Shown here: positions 9,146 through 18,170 of the stretch, one piece after another | Layout of the letters: every line of letters begins with the position of its first letter | Position numbering within the stretch: position 1 is the first letter of the stretch | Origin: Streptococcus pseudopneumoniae | GTDB taxonomy: Bacteria; Bacillota; Bacilli; Lactobacillales; Streptococcaceae | Assembly: GCF_001073085.1 (NCBI RefSeq) | Contig: NZ_JVFV01000024.1 | Location: 1-41,870, forward strand | Length of the DNA: 41,870 bases | Direction of reading: 5' to 3' | Made by a program: the position numbers and the translations under genes | Notes under the pieces: generated by a model | Told to the model about the DNA's origin: nothing | The model's input: only the letters and a program-made list of their open reading frames with translations | The model's database searches: none

Positions 9146-9883
9146 CTATTCCATATTAGTTCTGCCGTTCCATTTATTAAACCAAATCAAACTTACAAAT
9201 AAAATTACAACTATCATTGGTGTTGCAACTAAAGACCATTTAAAAAATTCATAATAAAATAAGTTTTCACCAGATATTTTATCTACAAAATAAAGACCAC
9301 AAAGTCTTGAAGACCAAGAACTTGGTATGTAATACCAAATCTTATCCCCCATACTTGTAACAGCAAGCAGAGCTATCAATGTTTCAAAGAAACCAAGACC
9401 AATAGAGGCACCACTCCCAAATCTGAGGCTAATAACCAGATGTATTAAATATAACGGAACAACTCCTATAATCATTAAGACTAATTCCAATACCAAATCA
9501 TAAAATTCTTGATAATTAAAAAACATCCAAAAACTACTTTGGAGTAAAACAAGTGATAGAGATGCACACAACAATAAGGATAATAACTTACCAATATACA
9601 TACTAGTTCTTGATTGCGAACCAGTTAACATTATCTGAAAACAACCTGCTTCTGCTTCCATTTCTATTACCTTTGCAGTAATAAAACCAATAATAATCGG
9701 GAACAATGCACCTAACGTAATCAAATAATTTAATGTGACATCCTCAATTGAATACCTACTTAGGCTTGTAAATTTAAAACCAGCATATATCATAATCACA
9801 AATAGTATTGGGAGAAACAGATATAACCAGGGTAACCAAGTATGTTTTATCTTATATAGTTCAGACTTTAAAATATTTATCAC
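9146..9883 (-). CDS. Lantibiotic-protection ABC transporter permease, LanG/MutG type
   Basis: 245 residues with a GTG start. The frame is open to 10060, but AGGAGG lies 7 bases before GTG at 9883 and the first base of GTG is the last base of the preceding permease stop (TAGTG), so the longer version is an artefact. It has six predicted membrane segments. Family-like stretches are INILKSELYKIKHT at the N-terminus, KVIEMEAEAGCFQ after the second helix, and WYYIPSSWSSRLC in the last third, which resembles the IPxSWxxR motif of MutG/EpiG subunits. It pairs with the 245-residue permease encoded just upstream to form the channel of a LanFEG exporter. Confidence 0.85.
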   Translation of the reverse strand: MINILKSELYKIKHTWLPWLYLFLPILFVIMIYAGFKFTSLSRYSIEDVTLNYLITLGALFPIIIGFITAKVIEMEAEAGCFQIMLTGSQSRTSMYIGKLLSLLLCASLSLVLLQSSFWMFFNYQEFYDLVLELVLMIIGVVPLYLIHLVISLRFGSGASIGLGFFETLIALLAVTSMGDKIWYYIPSSWSSRLCGLYFVDKISGENLFYYEFFKWSLVATPMIVVILFVSLIWFNKWNGRTNME

Positions 9884-10620
9884 TATCCCACCTCCTGTTT
9901 TGCAAACCAAATAGATGATAAGTAAGATAATAGAAGAAATAACAGAATTGAGAAGATACATGGAGGCAAAATGGATGTACTTAACATCATATTTCCTGAA
10001 TCTGCTGGTAGTCCATTTGGCATAATTTTCAGCATTGGAACCATAGCTCTTATACTCCAACTATATGGGGAAAACAACCAATAATCTCCAGCAGAAAACA
10101 TAATTCCAAGTACAACACCTAGTAAACCATTTATCATAAGACTAATAGAAAAACCAAACTTTTTAGCTAATAGTAGGCAAAATGGAATTTGCCATATGCT
10201 TGATACCACTAATACTATACTCGAAACTAATAAAGTACTAAAGCTATAGCTTAAAAATATTTGTTCTCCAAAAATAAATTGCACAATTAAAACTGCTATC
10301 AAATGAACCAAACTTGTCATTAGAATCAAACAGCTTGCTACAATAATTTTTGATATCCAAATCTTTCTTAAATCAATACTAAGAGGATAAACTGCCCTAT
10401 ATTTTATTTTTTTATCTTCGTATCGATTCATTAAAGCAGGAATCAGTGCATAAGTAATTGGCATAATTAGAGTATACCACCAATTATATGAATCTACTGT
10501 AAAATATGGTGGTGCCAGTATATAAGAAAGAATTATCAAAGATATAGGTATTATATAGATTATTTTTTTTAAAAAAGTTCTTTTATATTTTAAATAATCA
10601 CTAAGGATATAATTTATCAT
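9883..10620 (-). CDS. Lantibiotic-protection ABC transporter permease, LanE/MutE type
   Basis: 245 residues, six hydrophobic segments. Stretches typical of the MutE/EpiE family are SYNWWYTLIMPITYALIPAL in the second helix region, KIKYRAVYPLSIDLRKIWISK, and FSPYSWSIRAMVP with KIMPNGLPA near the end. Starts 2 bases after the ATPase stop with AAGGAG 8 bases before ATG. Expected to act with the other permease and two copies of the ATPase to remove a lantibiotic from the membrane. The assignment rests on remembered family patterns and gene order. Confidence 0.83.
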   Translation of the reverse strand: MINYILSDYLKYKRTFLKKIIYIIPISLIILSYILAPPYFTVDSYNWWYTLIMPITYALIPALMNRYEDKKIKYRAVYPLSIDLRKIWISKIIVASCLILMTSLVHLIAVLIVQFIFGEQIFLSYSFSTLLVSSIVLVVSSIWQIPFCLLLAKKFGFSISLMINGLLGVVLGIMFSAGDYWLFSPYSWSIRAMVPMLKIMPNGLPADSGNMMLSTSILPPCIFSILLFLLLSYLSSIWFAKQEVG

Positions 10621-10622
10621 TT

Positions 10623-11318
10623 TTAATTCTCCTTCTTTACTACTTCCAAAAATAAATTTTCTAAACTTTCTTGAGAGTTTTTTATATCTTGGTATTTTAA
10701 TTCACCTTCACATATTATCCCGATATAATCTGCAACTTGCTCAACTTCGGAAATATTATGGCTGGATAGAATTACTGTAATGCCTTGTTTTGGAAAGCCA
10801 AGAATCATCTCTCTTAATTCTTGAATTCCCAATGGATCTAAGCCGTTGGTTGGCTCATCTAAAATTAATAATTTAGGATTATTTAACAGTGCTATTGCAA
10901 TTCCTAATCGTTGTTTCATTCCCAAAGAAAATTTTCCACTTCTTTTTTTACCTGTATTTGATAGACCAACGATTTGTAGAACTTCATCAATTCTTGATTC
11001 GGGTAATCCAAGTAACATTGTTCTTACTTTTAAATTTTCTCTTGCACTTAAGTTCTCATATAACGGAGGTAGCTCTATCAAGGCACCAATTTGTTCGAGA
11101 TCCTTTCTACTCCATGTATGATTATCAAAGATAATATCTCCGGACGATTTGTGGAGCATTCCTGTTATCATCTTTAGTGTAGTTGATTTCCCAGCACCAT
11201 TTGGACCAAGTAATCCGTAGATACAATTCTCTTTCACTTGTAATGAAATATTATTCACTACAAGTTGATTCCCAAATTTCTTTGACAAATTCCTTGTCTC
11301 TAAAATATTTTTTTCCAT
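10623..11318 (-). CDS. Lantibiotic-protection ABC transporter ATPase, LanF type with E-loop
   Basis: 231 residues, the usual LanF/BcrA size. Walker A GPNGAGKS (38-45), signature FSLGMKQR (130-137), Walker B LLILDEP (150-156) and switch His187. At the Q-loop position it has IGALIELPPLYENLSAREN, with Glu82 where most ABC ATPases have Gln; this E-loop is described for lantibiotic-immunity ATPases (NukF and relatives) and is the strongest sequence clue to function. First gene of the operon LanF-LanE-LanG-regulator-kinase; AAGGAGG lies before ATG. An alternative is a BcrAB-type bacitracin exporter, but two permeases and the E-loop favour LanFEG. Confidence 0.88.
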   Translation of the reverse strand: MEKNILETRNLSKKFGNQLVVNNISLQVKENCIYGLLGPNGAGKSTTLKMITGMLHKSSGDIIFDNHTWSRKDLEQIGALIELPPLYENLSARENLKVRTMLLGLPESRIDEVLQIVGLSNTGKKRSGKFSLGMKQRLGIAIALLNNPKLLILDEPTNGLDPLGIQELREMILGFPKQGITVILSSHNISEVEQVADYIGIICEGELKYQDIKNSQESLENLFLEVVKKEN

Positions 11319-11514
11319 TTTGATCCTCCTTAAATTTACACTTCAATAATAAAATATAAATTTAAAGATTTTATAAAGAAAATACATAACTATCTATTAA
11401 TTTTTTAAAAAACTATAACTACGCAATTTAATGAAGATTAAAAATAAAAATTTGAAATTTTTAGTATTCTATCTAGAACCTTAATCTATTAAAACAACGA
11501 ATCCTCTGAAAATG
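11319..11514. promoter_or_regulatory. AT-rich upstream region of the LanFEG-RK operon
   Basis: About 195 bases between the whiA terminator and the ATPase gene. No ORF encoding a leader peptide or lantibiotic was found on either strand. The region must hold the operon promoter; several TATAAT-like strings occur (around 11350-11375) but none with a convincing -35. An imperfect inverted repeat TATAAA...TTTATA at 11355-11375 is a possible regulator site. Confidence in the exact site is low. Confidence 0.4.
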
Positions 11515-11549
11515 AAAATTCTACTGAATGAAACTTCAGTAGAATTTTT
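11515..11549 (-). terminator. Terminator of the dfr-clpX-rapZ-yvcK-whiA run
   Basis: Perfect 14-bp stem AAAATTCTACTGAA / TTCAGTAGAATTTT around a 6-base loop, with T-rich flanks on both strands. Located 77 bases after whiA and immediately before the LanFEG operon, so it closes the housekeeping operon and shields the island. Confidence 0.85.
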
Positions 11550-11625
11550 AGGATTTGAGGTTATTTTAAAAATTTTTCAAACATCTATCTCAATGCATCT
11601 TTTTTGAACATCAATATATTATGTT

Positions 11626-12537
11626 TCACAGTTCCTCTGCAATTTTGTTAATCTTTCTCAGTCGATGATTGACACCACTTTTGGTGAGTGGATTTGTCAG
11701 ACTATCTGCCAACTTTTGAATAGAATAGTCTGGATGCTGAATACGCAGACGGGCAACTTCCTGCAAGTCTGCTGGAAGATTATCCAAGCCAATTCTATCT
11801 TTGATTTTACTGATATTGTTAATGGTTTTCATACTCGCTGAAACCGTACGAGCAATATTAGCCGTCTCTGCATTATTGGCACGATTGAGATCATTACGAG
11901 TTTCTCGGAGAATCTTGACACCTTCAAAAGTATCTCGCGCCTGCATGGCTCCCACCAAAATCAGGAAATCCATAATATCTTCTGCTCGCTGGAGATAGGT
12001 CACTGCACCTTTTTTTCGTTCAATCACCTTGGCATCTAACAAAAACTGCTGCAAAAGCGAAGCAATCCCTTGAGCATGATCTAGATAAACTGAACTAATT
12101 TCCAGCTGATACTTGCCTGACTCGGGATCACGAATGCTACCATTCGCTAAGAAGGCTCCACAGAGATAGGCACGTCCTGCTTCTTCATCTCCTAAAATAT
12201 CTGGATCAATTCCCGTCTCCAGACCAAAGAAAGAATCGGCCAAACGCAAATCCGCTAAAAGTTCTTGAACTTGCTCATCAGTAAATACAGTATAGACGCG
12301 ATTTTTCCGTAGATTACTTCTCTGGTGGTGACGAATCTCCGACTTGATACCATAGAAGTGTAAGAAAGATTCATAGAGATGGCGGGCAAGCTTGGCACTC
12401 TCTGTAACAACGGACAAGGTTAAGCCAGAACTCGACAAACCTACGCTTCCAGACATCTTGATAATGGCTGATAACTCATAGCGACTCAGATGGTGCTGAC
12501 CTAGGATTTCTTCTTTTACTGCTACTGTGAAACTCAT
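11626..12537 (-). CDS. whiA: WhiA, DNA-binding protein / sporulation regulator homologue
   Basis: 303 residues, family length. The N-terminal half resembles LAGLIDADG homing endonucleases without activity (stretch [17 protein letters not shown], about 134-150), and the C-terminal half carries the HTH region [15 protein letters not shown]...[10 protein letters not shown]. In non-sporulating Firmicutes WhiA influences cell division and chromosome segregation. Its start overlaps the yvcK stop by 4 bases, part of the conserved rapZ-yvcK-whiA trio, and a terminator follows. Confidence 0.95.
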   Translation of the reverse strand: MSFTVAVKEEILGQHHLSRYELSAIIKMSGSVGLSSSGLTLSVVTESAKLARHLYESFLHFYGIKSEIRHHQRSNLRKNRVYTVFTDEQVQELLADLRLADSFFGLETGIDPDILGDEEAGRAYLCGAFLANGSIRDPESGKYQLEISSVYLDHAQGIASLLQQFLLDAKVIERKKGAVTYLQRAEDIMDFLILVGAMQARDTFEGVKILRETRNDLNRANNAETANIARTVSASMKTINNISKIKDRIGLDNLPADLQEVARLRIQHPDYSIQKLADSLTNPLTKSGVNHRLRKINKIAEEL

Positions 12538-13511
12538 TTTCTCACCTGTATGATGTGCATCAATTCATCAACGATTAAATCCCCATCGTGGAAGGCGCCA
12601 CCATTTTCCAAACGTAGGAAGTTGGATGAAATGACACGTGGGACTTGCTTACGTAAGCCTTCAAAATCATGCTCAACCTGAACTAGATACTCATCAAAAC
12701 GGTTGGTGTCCATATAGTCTCTTGGAACCTTTTCGATATTAACTAGTACGGTATCAATAAAGGGACGGCCAAGATGACGATGCAAGACTTCCACATGATC
12801 ACTATCTGTAAAATGCTCAGTCTCACCACGTTGGGTCATGATATTGCAAACATAAGCCACCTCTGCTTTGGTTTCAAGAAGGGCTTGTCCAATCTCTTCA
12901 ATGACAATATTCGGCAAAATGGAAGTAAAGAGGGAGCCTGGGCCCAAGACAATCATATCACTCTCAAGAATGGTATTGACAACTCGACGGCTAGCCTGCG
13001 GTTTCTCATCGTCTAGAGTGTTGGTGACATAAACATGGTCAATCATACCTGGATGGTCTGCAATGTGACTTTCCCCAGATACTTCTGAACCATCTTTAAA
13101 GACTGCGTGCAAGGTCAAGGGATGATCGCTGGATGGGTAGATTTTTCCTGTTGTGTGGAAAAAGAGACTTAGCAGCTGCATGGCATTATAAGTGGACCCT
13201 TGCATTTCAGATAGGCCGGCAATGATAATATTTCCTAGCGGATGACCCGCAAAAGCACCAGCGTCTTCTGAAAAGCGGTATTGAAAAACCTTCTCATAGA
13301 ACTTTGGCATGTCAGACATGGCCACAAGGACATTGCGTAAATCCCCAGGTGGTGTCAACTGCTGCATATTTTTACGCAGTTCACCTGAAGACCCTCCATC
13401 ATCAGCTACGGTTACAATAGCTGCAATATCGACATCTCTTTCCCGCAAACTTTTTAAAATAACAGGGATACCGGTTCCACCACCAATCACCGTAATTTTT
13501 GGTTTTCTCAT
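12534..13511 (-). CDS. yvcK: YvcK/CofD-like gluconeogenesis factor
   Basis: 325 residues. N-terminal GGGTG (10-14) and [13 protein letters not shown] are the nucleotide-sugar binding signatures of the YvcK/CofD-like family; [13 protein letters not shown] is also conserved. YvcK is needed for growth on gluconeogenic substrates and for normal cell-wall morphology in B. subtilis, and binds UDP-sugars. It overlaps both neighbours (rapZ and whiA) by 4 bases each, so the three are translationally coupled. Confidence 0.94.
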   Translation of the reverse strand: MRKPKITVIGGGTGIPVILKSLRERDVDIAAIVTVADDGGSSGELRKNMQQLTPPGDLRNVLVAMSDMPKFYEKVFQYRFSEDAGAFAGHPLGNIIIAGLSEMQGSTYNAMQLLSLFFHTTGKIYPSSDHPLTLHAVFKDGSEVSGESHIADHPGMIDHVYVTNTLDDEKPQASRRVVNTILESDMIVLGPGSLFTSILPNIVIEEIGQALLETKAEVAYVCNIMTQRGETEHFTDSDHVEVLHRHLGRPFIDTVLVNIEKVPRDYMDTNRFDEYLVQVEHDFEGLRKQVPRVISSNFLRLENGGAFHDGDLIVDELMHIIQVRK

Positions 13512-14398
13512 GAACGGTTTACCGTTTCCTTTCTTCGGTCTTTATCACGATGACTTTCATTTACAGGCCAATTCTTAGACAAATCATTGGCTAGTCGTTT
13601 GGCAAATGCAACACTCCGGTGTTGTCCACCTGTACAACCTACTGCAATGGTTAAAACAGATTTTCCTTCTTTCTTATAGCCAGGTAGGATTGGTTCAATC
13701 AAGGCCAACAAATGGCGGTAGAAATCCTCAGATTCCTCATGATTCATAACATAGTCATAAACGGCCTGATCTTCACCTGTCTGATTGCGAAGTTCTGGTA
13801 GATAGTAGGGATTTGGGAGGAAACGAACATCAAATACCAAGTCAGCATCAATAGGAATGCCATATTTAAACCCGAAAGACATAACCTCAATACGGAAGGA
13901 CTGAGCCTGTTCTTGATCTGAAAACTGCTCTGCAATGGTCTTACGGAGTTCACGAGGCGTTAACTCTGTTGTGTCAACCACGTTTTGACTCATATTTTTC
14001 AAGGGTGCCAAGAGTTCGCGTTCCAACTTGATTCCGTCCAAGATACGACCATCTGCTGCCAGAGGATGGTTTCTTCTTGTTTCCTTATAGCGTGCCACCA
14101 ATTCCTTATCTGCCGCATCCAAAAAGAGGATTTTAAAGTCTAAATCATCTTGGTTTTCTAATTCATCCAAGACAGCCTGAATCTCTGAGAAGAAAGAACG
14201 ACTACGCATATCAACCACTAGGGCCAACTTATGATCATCATCCTTGGTCTCAACCAACTGTAAAAACTTTGGTAAGAGGGCAGGCGGCATATTATCAATG
14301 GTAAAATATCCTAAATCTTCAAAGGACTGAATGGCTACAGTTTTCCCTGCACCACTCATCCCTGTAACAATCACCAGGTGAAGTTGTTTCTTTGTCAT
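13508..14398 (-). CDS. rapZ: RapZ/YvcJ nucleotide-binding protein
   Basis: 296 residues. Walker A GMSGAGKT at 13-20; conserved [22 protein letters not shown] in the middle and [10 protein letters not shown] near the C-terminus, which is the RapZ signature. E. coli RapZ is an RNA-binding adaptor that controls glmS mRNA decay; the Gram-positive YvcJ hydrolyses GTP and has been linked to competence. AAGGAG is placed 7 bases before ATG. A 9-bp hairpin lies between it and ridA, which may partly uncouple the trio from upstream transcription. Confidence 0.95.
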   Translation of the reverse strand: MTKKQLHLVIVTGMSGAGKTVAIQSFEDLGYFTIDNMPPALLPKFLQLVETKDDDHKLALVVDMRSRSFFSEIQAVLDELENQDDLDFKILFLDAADKELVARYKETRRNHPLAADGRILDGIKLERELLAPLKNMSQNVVDTTELTPRELRKTIAEQFSDQEQAQSFRIEVMSFGFKYGIPIDADLVFDVRFLPNPYYLPELRNQTGEDQAVYDYVMNHEESEDFYRHLLALIEPILPGYKKEGKSVLTIAVGCTGGQHRSVAFAKRLANDLSKNWPVNESHRDKDRRKETVNRS

Positions 14399-14419
14399 CT
14401 TTGTCTCCTTATATCAAAA

Positions 14420-14442
14420 GAAGTTTGGAAGAACCAAACTTC
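14420..14442 (-). terminator. Hairpin between ridA and rapZ (weak terminator or processing site)
   Basis: Perfect 9-bp stem GAAGTTTGG / CCAAACTTC with a 5-base loop, followed on the minus strand by TTTT. It overlaps the ridA stop region and could reduce read-through into rapZ. Confidence 0.5.
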
Positions 14443-14449
14443 AACTCGC

Positions 14450-14830
14450 TTATCCAATCTCTGCGATGACTTCAATTTCGACTTTTACATCGCGAGGAAG
14501 ACGAGCTACTTCCACAGCTGAACGAGCTGGAAATTCCTTGTTAAAGGCTGTTTGGTATACCTCATTGAAAGGTACAAAGTCGTTCATATCACTCAAGAAG
14601 CAAGTTGTTTTAACAACATGGTCAAAATCTGTTCCCGCTTCTGCCAAAATAGCTCCAATGTTTTTCAAAACTTGTTCAGTCTGTTCTTGAATCGTTTCTC
14701 CTACGATTTCTCCAGTTTCAGGAGATAGAGGAACTTGACCACTAGCAAACAAAAGGTTGCCAACGATTTTTCCTTGAACGTAAGGTCCGATTGCCTTTGG
14801 AGCTTTATCTGTATGAATTGTTTTTGCCAT
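14450..14830 (-). CDS. ridA: RidA family reactive intermediate deaminase
   Basis: 126 residues, the normal RidA length. RidA trimers hydrolyse 2-aminoacrylate and related enamines/imines made by PLP enzymes. The C-terminal signature with the key Arg (PARSAVEVARLPRDVKVEIE) is present, as is the N-terminal KAPKAIGPYVQ. Lies 9 bases after engB in the same direction. A RidA gene between engB and rapZ is a local feature; its function in this operon is not obvious. Confidence 0.92.
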   Translation of the reverse strand: MAKTIHTDKAPKAIGPYVQGKIVGNLLFASGQVPLSPETGEIVGETIQEQTEQVLKNIGAILAEAGTDFDHVVKTTCFLSDMNDFVPFNEVYQTAFNKEFPARSAVEVARLPRDVKVEIEVIAEIG

Positions 14831-14839
14831 ATGTATTCC

Positions 14840-15427
14840 TCACAATTTTTCTAAAATAGCATCCCAAGCTTGGTCCATTCCTGCTTTTGTCACGGATGAA
14901 AAGAGGATGAAATCATCACTTGGATCAAAGTTTAATTTCTTTTTAATAGCTGATTCGTGCTTATTCCATTTACCACGCGGAATCTTGTCTGCCTTAGTCG
15001 CCACTATGATGACAGGAATCTCATAATACTTAAGAAATTCGTACATCTGCACATCATCTGCTGTCGGGTCATGACGAAGGTCAACGAGACTAACAACTGC
15101 CCGAAGATTTTCTCGATTAGTTAAATATTCCTCAATCATACGACCCCATTTTTCGCGTTCTTTTTTGGAAACACGGGCGTAACCATAACCAGGAACGTCT
15201 ACAAAACGCATCTTATCATCAATATTAAAGAAATTGAGTAGTTGTGTTTTTCCTGGTTTCCCAGAAGTACGAGCTAGATTTTTTCGATTGAGCATGGTAT
15301 TGATAAAACTAGATTTACCAACATTTGAGCGACCTGCAAGAGCAATCTCAGGAAGTTCATCCTGCGGATAGTGGGACTTGTTGGCAGCACTCAGTAAAAT
15401 CTCAGCATTGTGTGTATTGATTTCCAT
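14840..15427 (-). CDS. engB: Ribosome biogenesis GTPase EngB (YsxC/YihA)
   Basis: 195 residues from ATG at 15427. A GTG 6 bases earlier is also in frame, but it lies within the ribosome binding sequence GAGGTGA that serves the ATG. G1 GRSNVGKS (32-39), G2 around GKTQ, G3 DVPGYG and G4 TKAD are all visible. EngB is an essential GTPase for assembly of the 50S subunit. Starts 8 bases after the clpX stop; the clpX-engB pair is conserved in Firmicutes. Confidence 0.96.
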   Translation of the reverse strand: MEINTHNAEILLSAANKSHYPQDELPEIALAGRSNVGKSSFINTMLNRKNLARTSGKPGKTQLLNFFNIDDKMRFVDVPGYGYARVSKKEREKWGRMIEEYLTNRENLRAVVSLVDLRHDPTADDVQMYEFLKYYEIPVIIVATKADKIPRGKWNKHESAIKKKLNFDPSDDFILFSSVTKAGMDQAWDAILEKL

Positions 15428-15435
15428 AGTCACCT

Positions 15436-16668
15436 CTAGGCTGTCTCTAGGATTGGCTTAGCCGTTCCGTCAACCGCTTCTTTTGTGATACGAACTGTTT
15501 TCACATTTTCTTGACTTGGAACTTCAAACATAACGTCTAGCATGGTTTCTTCAATGATTGAGCGAAGACCACGCGCACCAGTTTTGCGTTCGATAGCTTT
15601 GTTAGCAATTTCCTGAAGGGCTTCGTCGTCAAATTCTAACTCAACATCATCATAAGAAAGCAAGGTCTGGTATTGTTTGACCAAGGCATTTCTTGGCTCT
15701 TTCAAAATGCGAACCAAGTCATCTACTGTCAACTGCTCCAGAGCTGCAAAGACAGGCAAGCGCCCAATCAACTCAGGGATAATACCGAATTTTTGAATGT
15801 CCTCTGCAATGATTTCTTGCATGTATGAGCTGTTTTCGTCAATAGCCTTGTTATTTTGTCCAAAACCAATGACTTTTTCTCCCAAACGCTGTTTGACAAT
15901 TTCTTCGATGCCATCGAAGGCACCACCCACGATGAAGAGGATATTCTTGGTATCCACTTGAATCATTTCTTGTTGAGGATGTTTGCGTCCTCCTTGAGGT
16001 GGTACGCTAGCTACAGTTCCCTCGATAATTTTGAGGAGGGCTTGTTGCACCCCTTCACCAGAAACATCACGTGTGATGGAAACATTTTCGCTCTTCTTAG
16101 CAATCTTGTCAATCTCATCCACATAGATAATTCCACGTTCTGCACGTTCGATGTTAAAGTCAGCTGCTTGCAAGAGTTTGAGGAGGATATTTTCCACGTC
16201 CTCACCAACATAACCAGCCTCAGTAAGTGCTGTTGCATCTGCAATGGCAAATGGTACATTCAAACTTCTAGCAAGAGTTTGAGCAAGGAAAGTCTTCCCT
16301 GAACCAGTTGGGCCAATCATCAAAATGTTTGACTTTTGCAAATCCACATCTTCAGTCTCTTCACGAGTGTCATGGAAATTGATGCGTTTGTAGTGGTTAT
16401 ATACAGCCACTGCCAAGGCACGTTTAGCACGATCTTGACCAATCACATAGTGGTTCAAAATATTCAGGAGTTCGATTGGTTTTGGTACTTCAGACAAGTC
16501 TGCCAAGACTTCCTCAGCCAACTCCTCACGAATAATCTCCTGGGCCAACTCCACACATTCATTACAGATAAAGGCATTGTTCCCAGCGATTATTTTTTTA
16601 ACTTCTTCTTGGCTTTTGCCACAAAATGAGCAATAAACCATCATATCATTTTTCCTATTTGTAGGCAT
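15436..16668 (-). CDS. clpX: ATP-dependent Clp protease ATP-binding subunit ClpX
   Basis: 410 residues. N-terminal zinc-binding domain with Cys13, Cys16, Cys35 and Cys38 for adaptor and substrate binding; AAA+ domain with Walker A GPTGSGKT, Walker [11 protein letters not shown], and the pore and sensor regions ([20 protein letters not shown]). ClpX unfolds tagged proteins for ClpP; in streptococci it affects competence and stress control. Lies 31 bases downstream of the small membrane ORF and 8 bases before engB. Confidence 0.98.
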   Translation of the reverse strand: MPTNRKNDMMVYCSFCGKSQEEVKKIIAGNNAFICNECVELAQEIIREELAEEVLADLSEVPKPIELLNILNHYVIGQDRAKRALAVAVYNHYKRINFHDTREETEDVDLQKSNILMIGPTGSGKTFLAQTLARSLNVPFAIADATALTEAGYVGEDVENILLKLLQAADFNIERAERGIIYVDEIDKIAKKSENVSITRDVSGEGVQQALLKIIEGTVASVPPQGGRKHPQQEMIQVDTKNILFIVGGAFDGIEEIVKQRLGEKVIGFGQNNKAIDENSSYMQEIIAEDIQKFGIIPELIGRLPVFAALEQLTVDDLVRILKEPRNALVKQYQTLLSYDDVELEFDDEALQEIANKAIERKTGARGLRSIIEETMLDVMFEVPSQENVKTVRITKEAVDGTAKPILETA

Positions 16669-16699
16669 GATTCCCTTCCGTTCTAAATGATTTTTCTAT

Positions 16700-16870
16700 C
16701 TAAAATAAGGTCATATAAAAAGCATGAATGCTATTCACCAAGTTTGTAAAAGCATTAAGCCAAAGCAGAGTAGCAAGTCCATAGCGCTTTTTACGAAAAG
16801 CGTGTGATCCAGCCACAAGACAGACAGCACACAAAAGAGCTGTAAAAAATCCAAAAATACTGCGCTCCAT
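16700..16870 (-). CDS. Small conserved-looking membrane protein between dfr and clpX
   Basis: 56 residues, [10 protein letters not shown]...HAFYMTLF. Two hydrophobic segments (about 5-24 and 32-52) are separated by a basic loop (HAFRKKRYG), suggesting a two-helix membrane protein. The ATG overlaps the dfr stop by one base (TAATG), a strong sign of coupled translation; clpX follows after 31 bases. I recall a similarly placed short hypothetical gene in pneumococci, from memory only. Function unknown. Confidence 0.75.
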   Translation of the reverse strand: MERSIFGFFTALLCAVCLVAGSHAFRKKRYGLATLLWLNAFTNLVNSIHAFYMTLF

Positions 16871-17376
16871 TAGACTTCCTTTCTCTTTCTATATTCGATG
16901 GTAAAATCATAGGCATTTTTCTCATCCTTGATATAAGATTTGCTTGCAACAGTCTCAAAAACAGTCAAGTCGAAATCTGATGGAAAAAAAGTATCCCCTT
17001 CAACTTGAGCATGGATTTGTGTCACAATAATCTCATCGAGATAAGGTTCAAAAAGCTGAAAAATCTGCTTGCCACCAATGATATAGAGATTCTTAGCCTG
17101 ATGATGATACCAACCTAAAACATCCTCAACATTTTGGAAGATCAGAGCACCATCGATTGCTTCTTCAGGATTTCGAGTCAAAATTAAGGTTTCACGTCCT
17201 GGAAGCAATCGTCGTCCCATTCCATCAAAGGTGACACGTCCCATCAAGATGGCATGATTCAAGGTTGTTTCTTTAAAATGTTTTAACTCTGCTGGCAAAT
17301 GCCATGGTAAGCGATCCTCTTTTCCGATTACACCCTTTTCATCTTGTGCCCAGATGGCTACGATTTTCTTTGTCAT
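16870..17376 (-). CDS. folA: Dihydrofolate reductase
   Basis: 168 residues. It reduces dihydrofolate with NADPH, the target of trimethoprim. Visible: [15 protein letters not shown] with the catalytic acidic residue region, [16 protein letters not shown] and [11 protein letters not shown]. Residue 100 is Ile (NLYIIGG, 96-102), the form associated with trimethoprim susceptibility in pneumococci; the resistant change there is Leu. The sequence departs from typical S. pneumoniae at many surface positions, which supports a different Mitis-group species. First gene of the long operon leading through clpX to whiA. Confidence 0.96.
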   Translation of the reverse strand: MTKKIVAIWAQDEKGVIGKEDRLPWHLPAELKHFKETTLNHAILMGRVTFDGMGRRLLPGRETLILTRNPEEAIDGALIFQNVEDVLGWYHHQAKNLYIIGGKQIFQLFEPYLDEIIVTQIHAQVEGDTFFPSDFDLTVFETVASKSYIKDEKNAYDFTIEYRKRKEV

Positions 17377-17403
17377 GCTTTCATCCTTTTTATTGATAGT
17401 TCT

Positions 17404-17412
17404 ATTTTATCA
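17404..17412 (-). promoter_or_regulatory. Extended -10 promoter of the folA-clpX operon
   Basis: TG-A-TAAAAT on the minus strand, about 28 bases before the folA ATG. No clear -35. Located between folA and the dpr terminator, so it probably starts the long transcript to whiA. Confidence 0.6.
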
Positions 17413-17456
17413 AAAATCTTGAAAAAAGACTGTTTTGGAACGCCCTCCGAAATAGA

Positions 17457-17487
17457 AAAAATCCGTAGAAACTTTCTACGGATTTTT
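17457..17487 (-). terminator. Terminator of dpr
   Basis: Perfect stem AAAAATCCGTAGAA / TTCTACGGATTTTT with a 3-base loop, 17 bases beyond the dpr stop, followed by T-rich sequence on the minus strand. Confidence 0.88.
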
Positions 17488-17503
17488 GACAAAATAGAGT
17501 ATC

Positions 17504-18022
17504 TTACAAACCAGGTGCTTGTCCTAATTCTGCTGCAAGCATCCAGACAGTTTTTTCAAGGTCTGCCTTAGCACCAACAAAGATATCATTAGTTACATCA
17601 TCGCCTTCTTCATCAGTCACATCCAAAGCTTTTTGGAAAAGAGTGATGAGGTAACGATAAATTTCAAGAACACGTTCCAAACTTTCTTCTACATTGCGGA
17701 ACTCTCCAACTTCTTCTTCGATTTCACTGTGTTGAAGGAATTCTGTCAAAGTAGAGTATGGTTTTCCACCAAGTGTAATCAAGCGTTCGCTGATTTCATC
17801 TAGGTAACCATCAAGGCTATCCATGTATTCATCCATCTTAGGATGCCATACCATGAATCCACGTCCACGCATGTACCAGTGTACTTGATGAAGAGCGATA
17901 TGTGCTACATACAAGTCTGCTACTGCTTGATTCAAAACTTCCTTTGTATTTACTAGCGCTTCTGCCGCTGGTTTAGTTAATGTTGCTACGTCTTTTACTG
18001 CTTCTTTTTTCAATTCTACCAT
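17504..18022 (-). CDS. dpr: Dpr, Dps-like iron-binding peroxide-resistance protein
   Basis: 172 residues from the ATG at 18022 ([11 protein letters not shown]), which has GAGGTGA 5 bases before it; the frame is open 11 codons further but without a ribosome binding site. The ferroxidase motif of the Dps family is present as [20 protein letters not shown]...LDGYLDE. Dpr forms 12-subunit cages that oxidise and store ferrous iron, protecting catalase-negative streptococci from hydrogen peroxide they make themselves. Monocistronic, with a good -35/-10 promoter and a strong terminator. Confidence 0.96.
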   Translation of the reverse strand: MVELKKEAVKDVATLTKPAAEALVNTKEVLNQAVADLYVAHIALHQVHWYMRGRGFMVWHPKMDEYMDSLDGYLDEISERLITLGGKPYSTLTEFLQHSEIEEEVGEFRNVEESLERVLEIYRYLITLFQKALDVTDEEGDDVTNDIFVGAKADLEKTVWMLAAELGQAPGL

Positions 18023-18074
18023 TTTTCTCACCTCATAATTATTTTTTGTAACCATCTTTATTGATTACTATTTT

Positions 18075-18103
18075 AGTATACTACTCCCAGCATACGATAG
18101 CAA
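18075..18103 (-). promoter_or_regulatory. Promoter of dpr
   Basis: -35 TTGCTA at 18098-18103 and -10 TATACT at 18075-18080 with a 17-base spacer on the minus strand. A leader of about 45 bases precedes the dpr start. No clear PerR box was identified. Confidence 0.78.
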
Positions 18104-18170
18104 GGAAAGTGTACTATCTGAGAAAAGTTGTAATTGACTGATAATTTAAGAAAATGAGTGGCTATTTATC

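Noticed and set aside
9884..10060. N-terminal extension of the second LanFEG permease (59 extra residues)
   Set aside because: It overlaps the first permease by 178 bases; AGGAGG and GTG at 9883 give a normal 245-residue protein.
15856..16302. 148-codon ORF on the plus strand
   Set aside because: It is the antisense of clpX, a fully conserved gene, with no ribosome site or recognisable pattern.
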